From NCBI RefSeq assembly GCF_011386835.1, contig NC_088791.1:14012998-14076997 (forward strand): a stretch of DNA of 64,000 bases, read 5' to 3'. Each line of letters starts with the position of its first letter. The first letter of the stretch is position 1. The notes below the pieces were generated by a model that was not told the DNA's origin, made no database searches, and saw only the letters and a program-made list of their open reading frames with translations. The position numbers and the translations under genes were made by a program. Positions 44,909-54,725 of this stretch are shown piece after piece. Origin of the DNA: Chrysemys picta bellii (lineage: Eukaryota > Chordata > Testudines > Emydidae).

Positions 44909-45083
44909 TCCTAGACTCTCAGAAAGAGTCACTGCCTCTTGGCAGGTGTCACCCTGCCTCCTAGTAAATGGAGCAAAGTGACTACCAAGCAGCTTTGGGG
45001 GAGATAGGGCCTCCATCAGAGCCGTATCCCTTATTCCCGGGGGGTGCAAAACACACTATCCACCCCATGGAGTAAGATTTTGA

Positions 45084-45572
45084 CACAACCTCAGAGACTA
45101 AGGGGGGATATGATAGAGGTCTATAAAATCATGAGTGATGTGGAGAAAGTGAATAAGGAAATGCTTGTTCCCATAATATAAGAACTAGAGGCCACCAAAT
45201 GAAATTAATGGGCAGCAGGTTTAAAACAAATAAAAGGAAGTTCTTCTTCACACAGCGCACAGTCAACTTGTGGAACGCCTTGCCTGAGGACGTTGTGAAG
45301 GCTAGGAATATAACAGGGTTTAAAAGAGAACGAGATAAATTCATGTCGGTTAAGTCCATTAATGGCTATTAGCCAGGATGGGTAAGGAATGGTGTCCCTA
45401 GCCTCTGTTTGTCAGAGGGTCGTGATGGACGGCAGGAGAGAGATCACTTGATCATTATCTGTTAGGTTCAATTCCTCCGGGGCACCGGGCATTGGCCACC
45501 GTCGGTAGACAGGATGCTGGGCTGGATGGACCTTTGGTCTGACCCAGTATGGCCTTTCTTATGTTCTTAACC
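45084..45572 (+). mobile_element. CR1 LINE 3' end
   Basis: It encodes a mutated ORF2 C-terminus: 'ttcttcttcacacagcgcac' corresponds to F-F-T-Q-R, and 'ttgtggaacgccttgcctga' to L-W-N-A-L-P. The UTR ends 'tctgacccagtatggccttt' and 'cttatgttctta'. It shares 5'-truncation and layout with the copy at 1012. Confidence 0.9.
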
Positions 45573-46894
45573 TAGATGCAGTTGTGTGGGTGTATTTTAG
45601 CATAATTTCTATGATTCTATTGTGAATCCCAACGTTTCCTTTGATAGCTGTATCTACCAGATTTAATTAAGCACTAGAGCTATATGAATTCATACCTTTA
45701 GATTCACTTGGGTTCATGTGTCTGTTTTTAGTTGCAGGTAATGGGTTTAGAGCTCCTGAGCTTCCCTTTGATACAATCAAATTTAAACTCATTTAAATAA
45801 CTAATCTCATTCACCCACTGCACCCACCTGCCTATCCACACTCCTGCTTCTGGGGATTGCACTGGTATGGAGGGCACCCCAATGGACATAATGGGGGCTA
45901 ATCCCCAGTTTAGGTAAGGTTATAGACCACATACTCAAAGGCATTTAGGTGCCTATCACCCATTGATTTCAATGGGAGGATGTGGGCCCATATCTCTGAC
46001 CAAGGCCTATGTCTCTGACCTGCTCTCCTTTCCCAGTCTCTCTCCACCCACCTCTGCTCTGCTAGTGACAACAACATCAATACTCCTTTCATTTCCTTCT
46101 CATACAAATATCTCTGCGCCTTCTTCCATTCTTCCCTTTATACTTGGAACAGCCTCTCAACATCTGTCTGCTAAGTCACCACCCTAATTCAAGTCACTCC
46201 TCAACACCTGTTCCTGCAGCATCGTCTACCAAAAATGAACATGTTTACAACCCTTAAAATAACAACAAGACACACACAGGTCTAAAGTGCAAAACCCTGC
46301 AATAATATAATTTGTATCTTCCCTTAATTTTTTTATGCTTTGTCTTCACTTGTCTGTCAACTCCAATTAGACCACAAACTTTTAGAGCACAGGCCTGTCT
46401 CCTATGGTTTTCTCTGGGTGTTAGAATGCTCAGAGGGAAACTGAGCTGTAACTACCATGTTTAGACTGATTTTGAGACAAAGCCACGAAAACCAAACGCC
46501 TGGGACCCAGGAGGTATATGGTACCTCCTGACACTCCTGAACCATAAACTGGGCAGCAGCTCAGAAGTGGAGAATAGCTCCACACGGCTGCTGTGTCCCT
46601 CACTCCCACTCATATAGGCAGCAAGTGGCAGGGAATGCAGAGCCAACGCTGTTGTTGCAGCCAGCTGTACACTGCAGGATGTGCACTGCATCGGGTGTAG
46701 ATCTGATATATCTGGCACTGAGCAGACGGGAACCAGGAATCAGACAGAGACCCTGAGAGTCATGATCAGCTTCCTGGCCTGCTTCTGAGGCCCTATAATA
46801 TTCTGAGGCCCTATAATGTTCACCAGAATGGCAAAAACGTCAAGCCCCAATGAGCGTGCACCGGTGTAGGTTTGAATCCCTCTTCTGTTAGGCC
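45573..46894. other. No gene; one tandem duplication
   Basis: 46785-46822 is an 18-bp unit 'ttctgaggccctataata' repeated twice with one change. The rest is unique. Confidence 0.45.
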
Positions 46895-47113
46895 TGAGCT
46901 GGTTGTTGCCTCTTTAGAGAAGATTAAGAGGTGACTGGATCATGGCCTATAAATACAAATATTTGATAATGGACTCTTCAGTCCATCGGACAAAGCTATA
47001 GCACAATCCAATGGCAGCAAGTTGGAGCTAGAAACATTCAGACGGGAAATGGGGTGTGCATTTTTAATAGTGATAAGGAGTCCTGTGGCACCTTATAGAC
47101 TAACAGCTGTACT

Positions 47114-47157
47114 GGAGCATAAGCTTTCGTGGGTGAATACCCACTTCGCCAGACGCA
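47114..47157 (-). ncRNA. Hammerhead-like core, variant
   Basis: On the minus strand: CTGGCGA in place of CUGANGA (one base off), a perfect 6-bp helix II (GTGGGT/ACCCAC), GAAA, then the GC-UUAU-GC mini-helix. Helix II differs in sequence from the copy at 23497 but stays paired. Confidence 0.5.
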
Positions 47158-47198
47158 TGTGGTGGAAATTTCCAGAGGCAGGTATAAATATGCAGGCA

Positions 47199-47238
47199 AG
47201 AATCAGTCTAGAGATAACATTATCTCTAGACTGATTCT
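47199..47238. repeat. Perfect 18-bp hairpin with a 4-nt loop
   Basis: The left arm 'agaatcagtctagagata' (47199-47216), loop 'acat', and right arm 47221-47238 are exact complements. The left arm is PLE interior sequence. The right arm is its inverted copy at the insertion junction. Confidence 0.97.
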
Positions 47239-47298
47239 AGATTTATCAAGGGCCATAGTGGAATCTCCATCAGTGGCAATTTATAAAATGAGGGAAAT

Positions 47299-47482
47299 CC
47301 ACTGGCGCCCAGCACATCCCTTGGCCAATGCCACTTCCCGCAGCCCCCATTGGCCTGGAACAGCGAACGTGGCCAGTGCAAGCTGCGATTGGCTGATCCT
47401 GCAGATGCTGCAGGTAAACAAACTGTCCCGGCCTGCCAGCGGATTTCCCTGAAGGGCCACGTGCCAAAGGTTGCCGATCCCT
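47299..47482. mobile_element. hAT element fragment ('gatccctg' terminus)
   Basis: Contains 'gcagcccccattggcctgga', 'gcaggtaaacaaactgtccc' and the terminus 'aaggttgccgatccctg'. Left half missing. Confidence 0.7.
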
Positions 47483-47530
47483 GGACCAGATGATCACAAT
47501 GGTTCCTTCTGGCCTTGGAATCTATGAACT

Positions 47531-49500
47531 ACATGCTGCCCAATACACAGAGCAGGCTGTAAAATGACAATCTGACTCCAGTAGTAAAGCTGCATGTATA
47601 TTAAAGACTTTAAAGGTAAGTGCTAAAATGCCAAGAAATGGCCAAGTTAATGGCTATGGTGAAAAGTACCACCTTAACTCTGCCCTCTTGCTGTGTGTCT
47701 GCATCATGACGTAGTCTTTAACTACACAATCATCTGGTATGTTGCTAGTAGACTAGAGTATCATACATCAGCAGGAGGGATGCTTATATACATCCCCACA
47801 GTGTCATTTGTCAACTAGCCCAAGAACTGCTCAATGTTTCTGCCACCCGTACAATGAGCACACCACATTTACATACTATCACTGTCAACACAAGGCATCC
47901 GATATACTGCGAATGTAACTCATAATCCTAAAACCTGTCTAAGTCTTAATTTAATTAAATCATTAAATCTCTCTTTTGCTTGGCTACTCTGTTGTAGACC
48001 TACCACCCGGTGAACGTGGTAAATAAAAATCAAGTAGTATATATTTTCAAAGCCAAAAAGGGACCATTTAACACTACAAAAAAAGAAAGAGAGACAGAGA
48101 GAATAAATTGCTGATTTTTTTCTTTACAAATGGCTGGGAGTGTTATAATGTATTTGATTTTTTTTTTCCAGAGGTAATCTTAGATGTGGAGTGAATGAAG
48201 TGAAGTCTGTTATCAATCCATAACATCTGCTGCAGTGTCAAGTGATGAAATGGGTGACTCCAGAGCCCAAGACAGCTGGGATGGCTTTCTTAATGCAGTA
48301 GGGTATTGTGCAAACAAACAGGCACTGATACGGTCTATGGTTGTCACAATTATTCAGGCTGGTGATACATCTTCCTGTATTAGCTGCTTGAAAAGCCCTA
48401 TTTCTTTTTAAAGTAAACTACTGTATAACAATCTCCCATTCTGGTCTATAACTCAGATGAGTGCAAACATAATAAAACACTGGACATGAAAAATAAATAT
48501 AAATTAAAATTTGTCACCAGAGCAGTAAAGCATAAAATAAAAATATGCAGGCTAAAAAAAAAATCTGCTTACAGATTCTAGAGCTAAGCAATAGTGTATA
48601 CCCTTGTTGTGGAATCTATACTGGTGAGATTATTCTGTCTCTCTGAAGAGCCTCCCCCAGTTACTGGAATATATGGTGTATTGTGTTCAAAAGTTAGAGA
48701 TCAGAGGAGTTAGGGATGGAAAAGAACTAACAGGTCACTGAGCACATCCCTCTGCCAATGCGGGATTATTACTGCTGTGACTTAGGATGGTTTAGATAAG
48801 GAAGCATATCAAAATGTTTCAAATAAAAGGAAAGAAAAAGGGGAAATATAGATTTAGGATCCAATTTGTAAATAATCATGGGCATTAAGCCAATGGGGGC
48901 TCTATAATTTAGCACTTTCCACACACTTTCTTGATATTAACTAATGAATCCTCAAAATACCCCTAAGAGATCAATATCATTATTAGATGTAAGTGCAAGC
49001 CAGATGTAAGTGCAGATTCTGAAATCAACCCTTGCTACCAATCCCTCTCATGAGGTGTTTTTTTCTTCTCATTATAAAGAGAAGAGTGAATCCTATCCTT
49101 TAGGTCAGGGTACAGTGTCTTCAGACCTGTGGATTTGGTCCCCACGTCCAAGGTGGGGAAGCTGAAGGGGAGAGGTTAGGTACTAGAACAATGGGCTCGG
49201 AGGAAGGCAATGAAGAAAAAAATCAATCTTACCAAACAATTCATGTCCCTACTCCTATGCAGCTCTGGGATGCCCCTCTACTCCACGGAATCAGACCTAA
49301 ACAAGTGTTGGTGATGGCTCCCACTCTGTATCTGGAGGCATCTAAAGAAAATACAAGCAGTAAGAAAGAACTTGCCATTTAGCTCAAGGGTGTGTGTGAG
49401 AAAATGGTTTTGGTGTTAAAGGTCCTTAGTTCTATTCCACAAGATGCAAATTGTCAGTTGACAGTCGTTGTCAACCTGTAAATGGTCACAAATTCCTAAC
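47531..49500. other. AT-rich unique sequence, no gene
   Basis: 47600-48900 is almost repeat-free. 48935-49000 resembles the end of a reverse MIR. 49380-49450 has a weak tRNA-like head. Confidence 0.4.
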
Positions 49501-49503
49501 TAA

Positions 49504-50134
49504 GGCCTTGGCTACACTTGCAGCTGTACAGCGCTGTGAGGTAAACCTGTCTTTGTACAGCTCAGTAGGGAAAAGCGCCGCAGTCTGTCCACGCTGACAG
49601 CGCAGTGGCGTGGCCAAACTTGCAACATTTGCAGCTGTGTTGGGAGCGGTGCACTATGGGCAGCTATCCCAGCATTCATGTGGCTGCAACATGCTTTTCA
49701 AAACGGGGTGTGGGGGGAGAGAGAGTGCTTTTTGGAGCGTGTCAGCACTCTGTTTTGCAAGTTCCGAACTCCCGGCCCCCTGCTCATTCATTCGCTCACT
49801 CAAAGCAAACAGCAAACTGTTTGCTTTTTCTCTGTGGTACGAGCTTTGAAACCGGCACTTCCGGATTCCTGCAGCGGTCACAACAATGGAGAGGATTGGC
49901 CACTTGACACGGTGATCAGTACAGCACTGCAGGTTGATTCCTGGTACACACTCACAGGGGAGAGTCGTAACCACTCCGCTGTATCTCTTATGCTTCTCGG
50001 GGAGGTGGAGTACCTGCAGCGGTGTACCCAGGGAGATACAGCGCTGTACGTGCCCTGCCAGCGTGGACGGGGAGTGAGTTACAGCGCAGGGGGGAGGCTT
50101 TACAGCGCTGTAACTCGCAAGTGTAGCCAAGGCC
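49504..50134. mobile_element. 631-bp Harbinger-like non-autonomous DNA transposon
   Basis: The termini 'ggccttggctacacttgc' are identical inverted repeats of 18 bp, with a further 'acagcgctgt' block just inside both ends. A TAA direct repeat flanks both sides (49501-49503, 50135-50137), the TWA-type target expected of PIF/Harbinger. Overlapping frames up to 181 codons have no transposase motifs. Confidence 0.88.
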
Positions 50135-50137
50135 TAA

Positions 50138-51340
50138 GTAAAAAGGATACTGAGTTGCCAGGAAACATATTGTTGGTTGCTGCTTATCAGAGGGCTGCAA
50201 CAATCCTTAGAGAATGGAGGTAGACAGCTTCACTTTAGAGTAGGTTTGCTGTTATTTGCTTATGTCAAATGATAAGTTTTATTTAATTTTTAAAAGTAAC
50301 GAATAGAGAAGGCAATTCCCCAGCCCATGACCCTTTAAGACACCCCTCGAGAGTTCCAAGGGCACCAAAGCACTACAGGTAAAAACAGAGTCAGTGGCAA
50401 TTGTCAGAAAAGCCCATAGCTTAGATGACAACTTTCTAGTGTCAGGTGTGAGTGGCACCTGTGGAGCCAGAGCTGCTGCTATACTGCCAAAGTGTGCACA
50501 GGAAGAGACTGCGATGACACTAGTGGGAGTCAGTGTCTATTCCCTGTTCACACTGAGGGTCGAATTCCAGCCTGGCATAGATATGGCCCCTTAGGCTTGT
50601 TAGAACCCAAGCATTAGGTGCACATGAAGAGGCTGGTCCTGTCCTCATTAAAGTCAGCAGCAAAATTCTCATTCTTCCTAAATGGAAATGGGCTCTGGAC
50701 TTTCCAGTGCTGAAGCCATACTATTATGTATACCTAGCCACCGATCAGCCTTGTAAATAGGTGTGATACCCCATACCTGAGCAGGGAGACAAGGGGTTAA
50801 TTGCTTGAAAGCGAGGCCAGGGAGCTGCCCAGCCCTGCAGAGCTTGTGCAACCCTGGAAACAGAGTGTGAAGGCTTTCACCTGCCCCCTGGGTACAGGAA
50901 GCAGAAAGGGAGAAAAATGGATCCTCTTGCAATTAGCGGAGCAGAGCTAAATAGCAAGAGAACCTGAGAAGCAGAATGCTTCTTGTCTGCTTAAGGACTA
51001 GGTCAGACTCTCTTTGAAAAGGTCTGCAGATAAGACTGTTTAATTCCTTGTTTGCTTTGTTGCAAAGGCTGCCAGGCGTGTGGAAGGGAACGTGTTGCAC
51101 TGGCCTATAGCTGAGGGAAACTTAGGCCTTTTCCCTTAAAAAGAGGCCAGAGCCTTAAAGGAGTAGGGGGGATATAACCTCCCACTGGGTATTGTCTCCC
51201 CTGTGTTTTGGAGCCTGTTGGTCTAGCCTCAGCCTAGTCTGGCACAGGTGCAAATACTAGGTAAAGTGTATTCATTTAAAGAGGTGAATTAACATTGCAA
51301 CCACTACTTACTATCAGTGTAAACTTCTAATTAAAGCCCT
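50138..51340. other. No gene; possible degraded LTR-like segment
   Basis: From about 50761 ('tgtgataccccatacctgag') to about 51330 the composition (GC-moderate, 'ccttaaaaagaggccagagc') hints at an LTR, but no matching end or TSD was found. Confidence 0.3.
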
Positions 51341-52086
51341 ATGTCATAGAATCATAGAATCATAGAATATCAGAGTTGGAAGGGACCTCAAGAGGTCATC
51401 TAGTCCAACCCCCCTGCTCAAAGCAGGACCAATTCCCAGCTAAATCATCCCAGCCAGGGCTTTGTCAAGCCAGGCCTTAAAAACCTCCAAGGAAGGAGAC
51501 TCCACCACCTCCCTAGGTAACGCATTCCAGTGTTTCACCACCCTCCTAGTGAAATAGTTTTTCCTGATATCCAATCTGGACCTCCCCCACTGCAACTTGA
51601 GACCATTGCTCCTTGTTCTGTCATCTGCCACCACTGAGAACAGCCGAGCTCCATCCTCTTTGGAACCCCCCTTCAGGTAGTTGAAGGCTGCTATCAAATC
51701 CCCCCTCATTCTTCTCTTCTGGAGACTAAACAATCCCAGTTCCCTCAGCCTCTCCTCATAAGTCATGTGCTCCAGACCCCTAATCATTTTTGTTGCCCTC
51801 CGCTGGACTCTTTCCAATTTTTCCACATCCTTCTTGTAATGTGGGGCCCAAAACTGGACACAGTATTCCAGATGAGGCCTCACCAATGTCGAATAAAGGG
51901 GAACGATCACGTTCCTCGATCTGCTGGCAATGCCCCTACTTATACAGCCCAAAATGCTGTTAGCCTTCTTGGCAACAAGAGCACACTGTTGACTCATATC
52001 CAGCTTCTCGTCCACTGTGACCCCTAGGTCCTTTTCTGCAGAACTGCTACCTAGCCATTCGGTCCCTAGTCTGTAGCAGTGCAAAA
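51341..52086 (-). mobile_element. CR1 LINE 3' part, well preserved
   Basis: The 3' terminus is the octamer-type repeat 'tcatagaatcatagaatc' at 51343. ORF2 is open up to the 5' truncation near 52086. The least mutated CR1 C-terminus in the window. Confidence 0.95.
51440..52085 (-). CDS. CR1 ORF2 C-terminal region, open frame
   Basis: About 215 codons of the CR1 polyprotein C-terminus (after the reverse-transcriptase palm) without stop or frameshift. Motifs in order: [57 protein letters not shown]. The frame extends upstream to 52150, but those codons come from flanking DNA. Known role: retrotransposon replication. The catalytic domain is lost, so the fragment is not functional. It is not a host gene. 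Confidence 0.92.
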
Positions 52087-52087
52087 G

Positions 52088-52272
52088 ATATGTCATAGAA
52101 GCATAGGATATCAGAATTGGAAGGGACCTCAGGAGGTCATCTAGTCCCACCCCGTGCTCATAGCAGGACCATCCCCAGACAGATTTTTGCCCTAAATCAC
52201 CCCCTCAAGGATTCAACTCTCACCCCTGGGTTTAGCGGGCCAATGCTCAAACCACTGAGCTATCCCTAGCTA
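52088..52272 (-). mobile_element. Cry-type tRNA-derived SINE with CR1-like tail
   Basis: In reverse: the tail 'tcatagaagcataggatatc', then 'aggaggtcatctagtcccac', 'aaggattcaactctcacccc' (B-box complement), and 'accactgagctatcccta' (A-box complement). It abuts the CR1 at 52086, which shares the same tail sequence. Confidence 0.88.
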
Positions 52273-52372
52273 TGGGCAATAAGGAAAAACTCAGGAGTGC
52301 AATTCCAGTGGAGTTGTGCTGCTGGGCAGCCAAGGGTGGATCTGGTGGGCTTGGCACTAAAATCGCCTAGTG

Positions 52373-52727
52373 CAGTCGTTCTCAACCAGGGATCCGGGGC
52401 CCCCTAGGGGGCCTCGAGCAGGTGTCAGGGTGGGCTCCAAGCAGGGCCGGAATTAGACTCGCTGGGACCCAGGACAGAAAGCCGGTGAAGCCCCACTGCA
52501 TGAGGTTGAAGCCCAGGTCCCTGAGCCCCATCACCTGGGGCTGAAGCTGAGGCCTGAGCGATGTAGCTCCGTGGGGGGCCCCTGTGGCGTGGAGCCCCAG
52601 GCAACTGCCCTGATTGCTACCCCCTAACGCCGGCCCGGTCTTTTATATGCAGAAAACCAGCTATTGTGGCACGGGTGGGCCATAGCATGTTGGGGGGCCT
52701 TGGAAAGAAAAAGGTTGAGAACCCCTG
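52373..52727. mobile_element. hAT element (355 bp) with an inner foldback
   Basis: Ends 'cagtcgttctcaacc' and 'ggttgagaacccctg' are inverted repeats. The 8-bp TSD 'gcctagtg' and 'gactagcg' matches at 6 of 8. Inside, 'gggccggaattag' (about 52445) and 'ctaacgccggccc' (about 52626) form a second inverted pair, suggesting a nested element. Confidence 0.8.
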
Positions 52728-52934
52728 GACTAGCGCTCTTTTCCAAGAGTGCAAACCTTGAAGGGAGTGCAGCAATGGAAGAATGTGTAGCAACCTCATA
52801 CTTCCCAGTTCCTCATGTGGATTCTTCCTTTGGGGACAAGGCTGTAAACTGCTGCGAGCAGGGACTGGCTTAGCTCGCTATGTAAAGTCCCATGATTGGC
52901 TATGGCACAAAAGCCATAAATTAAACAATGAAAT

Positions 52935-53075
52935 ATGATTATTGCACTCTGTGCACAGGACTAGTAGCCAGGAATTCCTTTATGCTTGTCCCAGCTCTGA
53001 TACCAATTCCCTCACTAACCTTCGGCAACTCATTCAACCTCTCTCTGCCTTAAACCTCCACATCTATAAACTAGA
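52935..53075 (+). mobile_element. MIR-like SINE, partial
   Basis: 'cttgtcccagctctgatacc', 'ttcggcaactcattcaacct' and 'ccacatctataaactag' in MIR order. Confidence 0.65.
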
Positions 53076-54061
53076 CAGGAAGACTTTCCATTCTCCGGGT
53101 TGTTTGTGGGTTTATTCATCATGAAGATGGGAAAAGGACGAATATTATTAACAACCCTTCATCTGGTGATGTCACAGCTGGTTGCTATGGTGACTATAAT
53201 GTCAGATTCGGGGGATTTAAAATTCAGATAATGATCAAAAGGAACAATACCTACATTCCAAAGTAAAGCCTGTTCTGCTCCTATTTAAACCAGTGGAAGT
53301 TGGTCCATTACTGCATGCAAAAATCCCTGTGAATAGAGAGAGCTGCTAGTACCCCTGAAAGTGTTTAAAGAATTGTTTTCCTATGAGACTTTTTTTCAGT
53401 GTAGTCCATGAGCTGCTCACAGCTGTCGGAGGGCTAGTGAATCACAGAGGTAAGACACGTCCATTACGAACATCTACCCATTGCACGTTGTCTAGTCACA
53501 GCTGTGCGAAGCGGGTGCAGCCAGACAACAATAACACTCTATGCTCATGGTGCCGAAGTGCTCACTGCACAAGGTGCCAGGCAGGTGAGAATCAGGTCCA
53601 AGATTTATGAAGTAGTCTGAAGTCTAGTGTACGGAAACAGAGACCAGTTATGTCCCCTTTGCAGTTTACCAAAAAGCTCAGCGTTTATTTTAAGTCACGA
53701 GTGTCTCTCTCTTTTTAAAGAAAGTTTCTCGCCTTTTAAAGTGCTGTTCTGGTGCTTGTGGAGTTTAGAAATTACTTTGAAATAAACATGAAATTCCACA
53801 AGCAATTAGTCCATAATGTAGTCTAATTGCTGGTGGCATACGGGAAGGCAGGAATTGAAAATAGCTATGATACTGATGCTGTGCAAGTAATCTAATGCAT
53901 ATGCACAGTACCTTATAGTCATTATTATGCAGATATATGCATGTGCACAGCAGCACCAGATTAAAATAAAACTGGGTTAATATTATGCAGACTAAGAACT
54001 TGACATGGTATTGGGTAATTAATATGGACTTCATCGGAAGCATGGTCTGCTGGTTCAAGTA
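53076..54061. other. No gene seen
   Basis: Unique. The 97-codon frame at 53765-54058 (minus) lacks motifs. Confidence 0.4.
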
Positions 54062-54185
54062 GGGTCATGTGATCTGGGTTCTAGCAGAGCTGGGAATAGG
54101 CTTGTTATAAGAACTTGCATGAATCATGTACCTCAGTTTCCTCAACTGTAAAATGTGGACAGTTACCTACCTGACAGATTCAAGG
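54062..54185 (+). mobile_element. MIR-like SINE, partial
   Basis: 'gatctgggttctagcagagc' and 'ctcagtttcctcaactgtaa', with the middle shortened. Confidence 0.6.
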
Positions 54186-54471
54186 GTTGGTAGCCACAGA
54201 AGTAGCCCTGTCAGCTCAGCTCCACCAGAGAGTGGAGGAGAAGCTGAGTTATGCAGATGGCTGGGTTTGGTAGATCTGCTGGACTCCCGAGGTTCTATTG
54301 GCCCCCAAATAAAACAGCTGGGTTGCAGTTCTGCAAATGGGAACCTCTCAGATCTGCCTGTTCCTTATATGGCTTTTATCACCAAGGGGATTACTCTGGC
54401 TAAGCTCATCCCTCCTTCTCCCTAAAAGCATGCTAAGAACCTGTATCTACCACGTGTATATGGAATTGTTT

Positions 54472-54725
54472 GTATTACAGCAGTACCAAGTGGCCCCAAC
54501 GAAGATCAGGGTCCACCGTGGTTACACACAGTACAAACACATCGTAAGAAACCACCCCTGTCTCAAAACAGATTGCACTCTAAATAGATGAGCCAATTGG
54601 AGTATTTATGGCCAATTTGGAGACAGGAGACTGAGATCCAGAAATTAAACGGCTTGTCCAAGTAACCCAGGAAGTTTGTGGTAGTTGGGACTTGAACCTG
54701 ATTCTCATTAATCACAGTCCAGTGC
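54472..54725 (-). mobile_element. tRNA-derived SINE, long-body type, reverse
   Basis: 'agcagtaccaagtggcccca', 'acacacagtacaaacacatc', 'ggcttgtccaagtaacccag' and 'gggacttgaacctgattctc' (B-box complement). Same type at 58183 and 62968. Confidence 0.75.

Larger units (their letters stand above)
47074..47238 (-). mobile_element. PLE tail unit with a snap-back end
   Basis: Tail in reverse: 'tcctgtggcaccttatagac' then 'cataagctttcgtgggtgaa', then the PLE interior 'ccagaggcaggtataaat'. At its truncated end the sequence folds back on itself (47199-47238). The CR1 target is missing about 20 bp at the junction, and no TSD is seen, unlike the other tail units. Confidence 0.8.
46895..47530 (+). mobile_element. 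CR1 3' region with two nested insertions
   Basis: CR1 pieces: 46895-47073 ('gattaagaggtgactggatc'), 47239-47298 ('ggccatagtggaatctccat'), and 47483-47530 ('accagatgatcacaatggtt'). They are separated by a PLE tail unit (47074-47238) and a hAT fragment (47299-47482). Confidence 0.8.

Noticed and set aside
49605..50223. Frames of 100-181 codons on both strands
   Set aside because: They lie within the Harbinger-like element bounded by TAA duplications, and the longest runs out past its end. No transposase motif.
50761..51330. Possible fourth LTR beginning 'tgtgataccc'
   Set aside because: No matching CA end, no inverted terminus and no target duplication could be found.
51440..52150. 236-codon minus-strand open frame as a possible host gene
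   Set aside because: It matches the CR1 ORF2 C-terminus motif by motif and ends in the CR1 3' UTR. The first 20 or so codons are flanking DNA.
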